A stretch of 9,736 nucleotides of DNA. Source: Thalassospiraceae bacterium. Lineage in GTDB: Bacteria; Pseudomonadota; Alphaproteobacteria; Rhodospirillales; Magnetovibrionaceae. Where the stretch lies: contig DAOWFT010000034.1 of the NCBI GenBank assembly GCA_030637845.1, positions 1-9,736 on the forward strand, given 5' to 3'. Both the position numbers and the translations under genes were made by a program. Of the stretch, positions 6,950 through 9,736 are shown in pieces. The notes beneath the pieces were generated by a model. It searched no databases, was not told the DNA's origin, and worked only from the letters and a program-made list of their open reading frames with translations. Every line of letters starts with the position of its first letter. Within the stretch, counting starts at the first letter, position 1.

Positions 6950-8623
6950 TTACATTTTGCCTTTATGCATTCTGGTAAGGTGAACCTTGATAATGGCATT
7001 TTTATCAAGGTTACCGCGAAAATATCGCCTAACGGCAATGCGAATTGCTTCTGAGACCTGATCGTCATCCAAAAGCGCCTTACGGCCAAGTTTGGCCAGA
7101 GCCATGGTGGCGGCCTCAATGGCGCCCCCTTCTATTTCTTCTTCGTTAACCTCTAGCAATCCGGTGCTTGATAACTGTATGGGCACCATCAACCCGCCCT
7201 TGGCATCAATTATTGCCGAAACCACGGCGGCGCCATTAAATAGCGCCCGCGCCCGTCCGCGCACCAGTTCGCCATCCAGCGGCACCACGCGGTTTCCCTC
7301 CAGCGTTAGCCTGCCGTTCGGTACCTGCTCGACCACCGCCGCCGGGCCCGGGGCAAGGCGAACCATGGCCCCGTTTTCGCATACCACCGTTTCATTTACC
7401 TGACATTCTTTCGCCAGATGTGCGTGTTCGGCCAGATGTCTAAGCTCGCCATGAACCGGAACCGCTATTTGTGGTTTGACCATTTGATACATTTCAACCA
7501 ATTCATCCCGCGCCGGGTGTCCGGAAACATGAATAAAATCATCTTTGTCGGTAATTATCTCAATCCCCGATCTGACCAACCTGTTTTGCAGACGGGCAAT
7601 GGAGTTTTCATTGCCGGGAATAACTCGAGATGAAAAAATTACCGTATCGCCACGGCCCAGCGATACCCGTGGGTGATCACCGGCGGCAATGCGTGAAAGT
7701 GCGGCCCGGGGCTCGCCCTGCGATCCGGTGCAAACGATTAAGGTTTTATCGTTGGGAAGAAAGCCGGCCATTTCTTCATCGAGAAACGGCGGGGTATCTT
7801 TGAGATAACCATTTTCCTTGGCGGCTGTGACCATTCGCTCTATGGAGCGCCCAGCCATTACCACATCGCGCCCGTTGGCGGCTGCGGCGCGGGCTATGGT
7901 GTCGAGCCTTGCTACATTGGATGCAAAGCAGGTTACCGCAACCCTGTTTTCGCACTTAGATATAACCTTGCTCAGGTTTTCAAGCAGGTCGCCTTCGGAG
8001 CCGCTGGTGCCACTGTTAAACACATTGGTTGAATCGCAAACTATTGCCAACACCCCATCATCACCAAGGCGGCGAATGGCAGCCTTGTCGGTTACCTCGC
8101 CAATTACCGGGTTGGGGTCCAGTTTCCAGTCGCCGGTATGAAAGATGGTTCCCAGTGGGGTACGAATTGCAATTGCGTTGGGTTCGGGAATGGAATGGGT
8201 AATGGTTATTAAATCCATCTCAAACGGCCCGACACTAAAACTGCCATTAAGCGGTATTTCGATAATTTCCACACGCTCAAGTAAATTTACGTCTGCAAGT
8301 TTACGTTTAAGGATGGATATGGTGAACCCGGTTGCATATATGGGACAACCGAAACGTTCCCACAAATACGGAACCGCACCAAGGTGATCTTCGTGGGCAT
8401 GGGTTAACACGATACCGGCCAGATTATCCTTGTGGCTTTCGATGTATTGGGGATCGGGCATAATTACATCAACACCGGGATGGGTGCCATCGCCAAAGGT
8501 AATGCCGAGATCAACCATCACCCAAGTAGGGTTTCCGGGTGGGCCAAAACCATAAAGGTTGAGGTTCATCCCTATTTCACCGGCACCACCAAGTGGAAGA
8601 AATACAAGCTCTTCGTCCGACAT
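6950..8623 (-). CDS. rnj: Ribonuclease J (metallo-beta-lactamase/beta-CASP RNase)
   Basis: This is a 557-residue RNase J, an enzyme with 5'-to-3' exonuclease and endonuclease activity used in mRNA decay and rRNA maturation. The metallo-beta-lactamase zinc site is complete: HAHEDH at 75-80 (His75, His77, Asp79, His80), His143 in ITHS and Asp165 in HTGDWKLD. The beta-CASP domain follows, with TCFASNVARL (231-240), TGSQGEP (299-305), HVSGHP (365-370) and PVHGE (389-393). A C-terminal domain of about 110 residues completes it, so it is near the normal length. The ATG at 8623 is preceded by a good Shine-Dalgarno sequence (TGAAAGG) seven bases upstream, overlapping the coaX stop. RNase J in this position between coaX and the epimerase is normal in alphaproteobacteria. 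Orthologues are called rnj or rnjA; the exact symbol is a convention. Confidence 0.95.
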   Translation of the reverse strand: MSDEELVFLPLGGAGEIGMNLNLYGFGPPGNPTWVMVDLGITFGDGTHPGVDVIMPDPQYIESHKDNLAGIVLTHAHEDHLGAVPYLWERFGCPIYATGFTISILKRKLADVNLLERVEIIEIPLNGSFSVGPFEMDLITITHSIPEPNAIAIRTPLGTIFHTGDWKLDPNPVIGEVTDKAAIRRLGDDGVLAIVCDSTNVFNSGTSGSEGDLLENLSKVISKCENRVAVTCFASNVARLDTIARAAAANGRDVVMAGRSIERMVTAAKENGYLKDTPPFLDEEMAGFLPNDKTLIVCTGSQGEPRAALSRIAAGDHPRVSLGRGDTVIFSSRVIPGNENSIARLQNRLVRSGIEIITDKDDFIHVSGHPARDELVEMYQMVKPQIAVPVHGELRHLAEHAHLAKECQVNETVVCENGAMVRLAPGPAAVVEQVPNGRLTLEGNRVVPLDGELVRGRARALFNGAAVVSAIIDAKGGLMVPIQLSSTGLLEVNEEEIEGGAIEAATMALAKLGRKALLDDDQVSEAIRIAVRRYFRGNLDKNAIIKVHLTRMHKGKM

Positions 8624-8634
8624 TAATTAACCTT

Positions 8635-9414
8635 TCAAGGTTTATTTTGTTTCCAGATAGCATAAAGACCGTTGATGGTGAGATTGCTATCAACGTTTGT
8701 AATAACGTCGGTGCCCTCGGAAAACAAACCGGCAAGACCGCCGGTGGCAATCACATCCATTTCAAGGCCAAGCTCGGCCTTTATGCGTTTTACAATGCCT
8801 TCGATTATGCTTACGTAACCCCAATATATTCCCGACTGCATGGCAGGAACCGTTGCCTTGCCAATAACGCTTGTCGGTTTTGCAATCTCAACCCGTGGCA
8901 GCTTTGCCGCCGCCATCTGTAATGCTTCGAGCGAAAGATTTATCCCCGGCGCAATAACCCCACCGGCATAATTCCCGCTTTCATCAATAACGTCGAATGT
9001 GGTGGCGGTTCCGAAATCCACCACAATTAGGGGCGTGCTATAATTTGGATTTGCAGATACCGAAGCGGCATTAACCAAACGGTCGGCGCCGACTTCATCT
9101 GGTTTATCAACCAACACATCAACGCCAAGGCTTACACTGGCCTCGCCCACCACCATAGGGTCGGTGCCAATGAGTGTTCGGCAAAGACTTTTCAACTCGT
9201 CCAATATTGCCGGAACCACGCTAGATATTATGGCGGAACTAATTTTGTTTTTTTCAATACCCGCGCCCGCAAGTTCGCGATCAAGCCAGTCGCTTAATTC
9301 ATCGGCGGTTATTTCGGGAGTTGTTGAAAGTCGCCATTGGCCGCCGATGTTTCTCTCACCATCAAAAACGGCAAATACTATATTGGTGTTTCCAACGTCG
9401 ATTGCTAACAGCAT
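8635..9414 (-). CDS. coaX: Type III pantothenate kinase CoaX
   Basis: CoaX phosphorylates pantothenate with ATP, the first step of coenzyme A synthesis, in the cytoplasm. The 259 residues match the usual family length. Motifs of the ASKHA-fold type III enzymes are all present: the N-terminal phosphate-binding DVGNTN (6-11), GADR (109-112) with the probable catalytic Asp111, the second phosphate loop DFGTATT (133-139), PG (156-157), and TGGLA (224-228) in the adenosine-binding part. The ATG start lies 2 bp after the birA stop, which puts its ribosome-binding site inside birA (a weak GGA 8-10 bp upstream). Its own TGA stop forms part of the ribosome-binding site of the RNase J gene. Type III kinases are not inhibited by CoA and do not use pantothenamide analogues; this is family knowledge, not seen here. 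Nothing suggests truncation. Confidence 0.96.
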   Translation of the reverse strand: MLLAIDVGNTNIVFAVFDGERNIGGQWRLSTTPEITADELSDWLDRELAGAGIEKNKISSAIISSVVPAILDELKSLCRTLIGTDPMVVGEASVSLGVDVLVDKPDEVGADRLVNAASVSANPNYSTPLIVVDFGTATTFDVIDESGNYAGGVIAPGINLSLEALQMAAAKLPRVEIAKPTSVIGKATVPAMQSGIYWGYVSIIEGIVKRIKAELGLEMDVIATGGLAGLFSEGTDVITNVDSNLTINGLYAIWKQNKP

Positions 9415-9416
9415 GG

Positions 9417-9736
9417 CTAATCCATCTCGTCCTTGGCCACCTCGTTCGTGATTGGCGATAAAAATACATCGCCTGCGGTGATGATGCGGTCTTCTTGCTC
9501 GCCGTCAACCGCCAAAACCAACGCACCGCTTTCATCTAACTGCTTGAAGGTGCCGGGAATGGTTTCATTTGGCAAGCGAACGATTATTTTTTTGCCCAAA
9601 CCATACGCCCGTTCAAGCCACGCCCCCCGAACCGGGGCAAAACCCAATTCCTGCCATTCATTAAAACCCGCGTCGAAGCGGCCCATTATGGTGGATAACA
9701 TTTTCTCAATCGATGCGTCTCCGCCTTCGGCTGCTA
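9417..9736 (-). CDS. birA: Biotin-protein ligase BirA, C-terminal part (cut by window edge)
   Basis: This is the end of biotin-[acetyl-CoA-carboxylase] ligase, a cytoplasmic enzyme that makes biotinyl-AMP and transfers biotin to a lysine of carboxylase carrier domains. The frame stays open to the right edge, so about 105 residues are visible and the N-terminus lies outside. An internal ATG at 9701 is not the true start, since codons upstream of it remain open and read as protein. Visible landmarks are the end of the catalytic domain (WLERA followed by GLGKKIIVRLP) and the small SH3-like C-terminal domain, with the pattern PGTFKQLDESGALVLAVDG and a final ITAGDVF, typical of the family. The stop TAG is 2 bp before the coaX start, so the two genes are probably co-translated. 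In alphaproteobacteria this gene usually follows nuoN. Whether an N-terminal DNA-binding repressor domain is present cannot be seen. Confidence 0.9.
   Translation of the reverse strand, partial: AAEGGDASIEKMLSTIMGRFDAGFNEWQELGFAPVRGAWLERAYGLGKKIIVRLPNETIPGTFKQLDESGALVLAVDGEQEDRIITAGDVFLSPITNEVAKDEMD

Overview
The window is a 9.7 kb chromosomal stretch from a bacterium, almost certainly an alphaproteobacterium. All genes lie on the minus strand, so they read from the right end to the left. The order birA, coaX, RNase J, methylmalonyl-CoA epimerase, (small membrane gene), (DNA glycosylase), lolC-type permease, lolD, dnaE matches the conserved alphaproteobacterial block usually found downstream of the nuo operon. 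The proteins also look alphaproteobacterial, for example a single LolC/E-type permease beside LolD and an RNase J of 557 residues. I cannot place it to order from the sequence alone.

Right part (9736 down to 6341): the C-terminal end of biotin-protein ligase BirA, CoaX (type III pantothenate kinase), RNase J, methylmalonyl-CoA epimerase, an unrecognised 58-residue single-pass membrane protein, and a TAG-type 3-methyladenine DNA glycosylase. Spacing is very tight: 2 bp, 11 bp, 31 bp, a 4-bp ATGA overlap and a 1-bp TGATG overlap. This looks like one operon with translational coupling. Biotin attachment (BirA), coenzyme A synthesis (CoaX) and the epimerase share a theme: the propionyl-CoA to succinyl-CoA route uses a biotin enzyme and CoA esters.

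Middle part (5771 to 3741): a 113-bp gap holding a plausible promoter, then the LolC/E-type permease and the LolD ATPase, which overlap by 8 bp and form the lipoprotein-release ABC transporter of the inner membrane.

Left part (3740 to 1): a 93-bp gap containing a perfect DnaA-box consensus, then dnaE (DNA polymerase III alpha, complete). The last 161 bp after dnaE hold no credible gene. They contain a promoter-like sequence and nested inverted repeats, probably the leader of the next minus-strand gene outside the window.

No stretch over 300 bp lacks a gene, and I see no tRNA, rRNA, CRISPR array, insertion sequence or phage gene. Most of the window is well-understood housekeeping DNA, and I do not see an obvious undescribed system. 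The points worth a second look are the glycosylase sitting where proS is normally found, the small coupled membrane protein, the DnaA box before dnaE, and the structured leader at the left edge.
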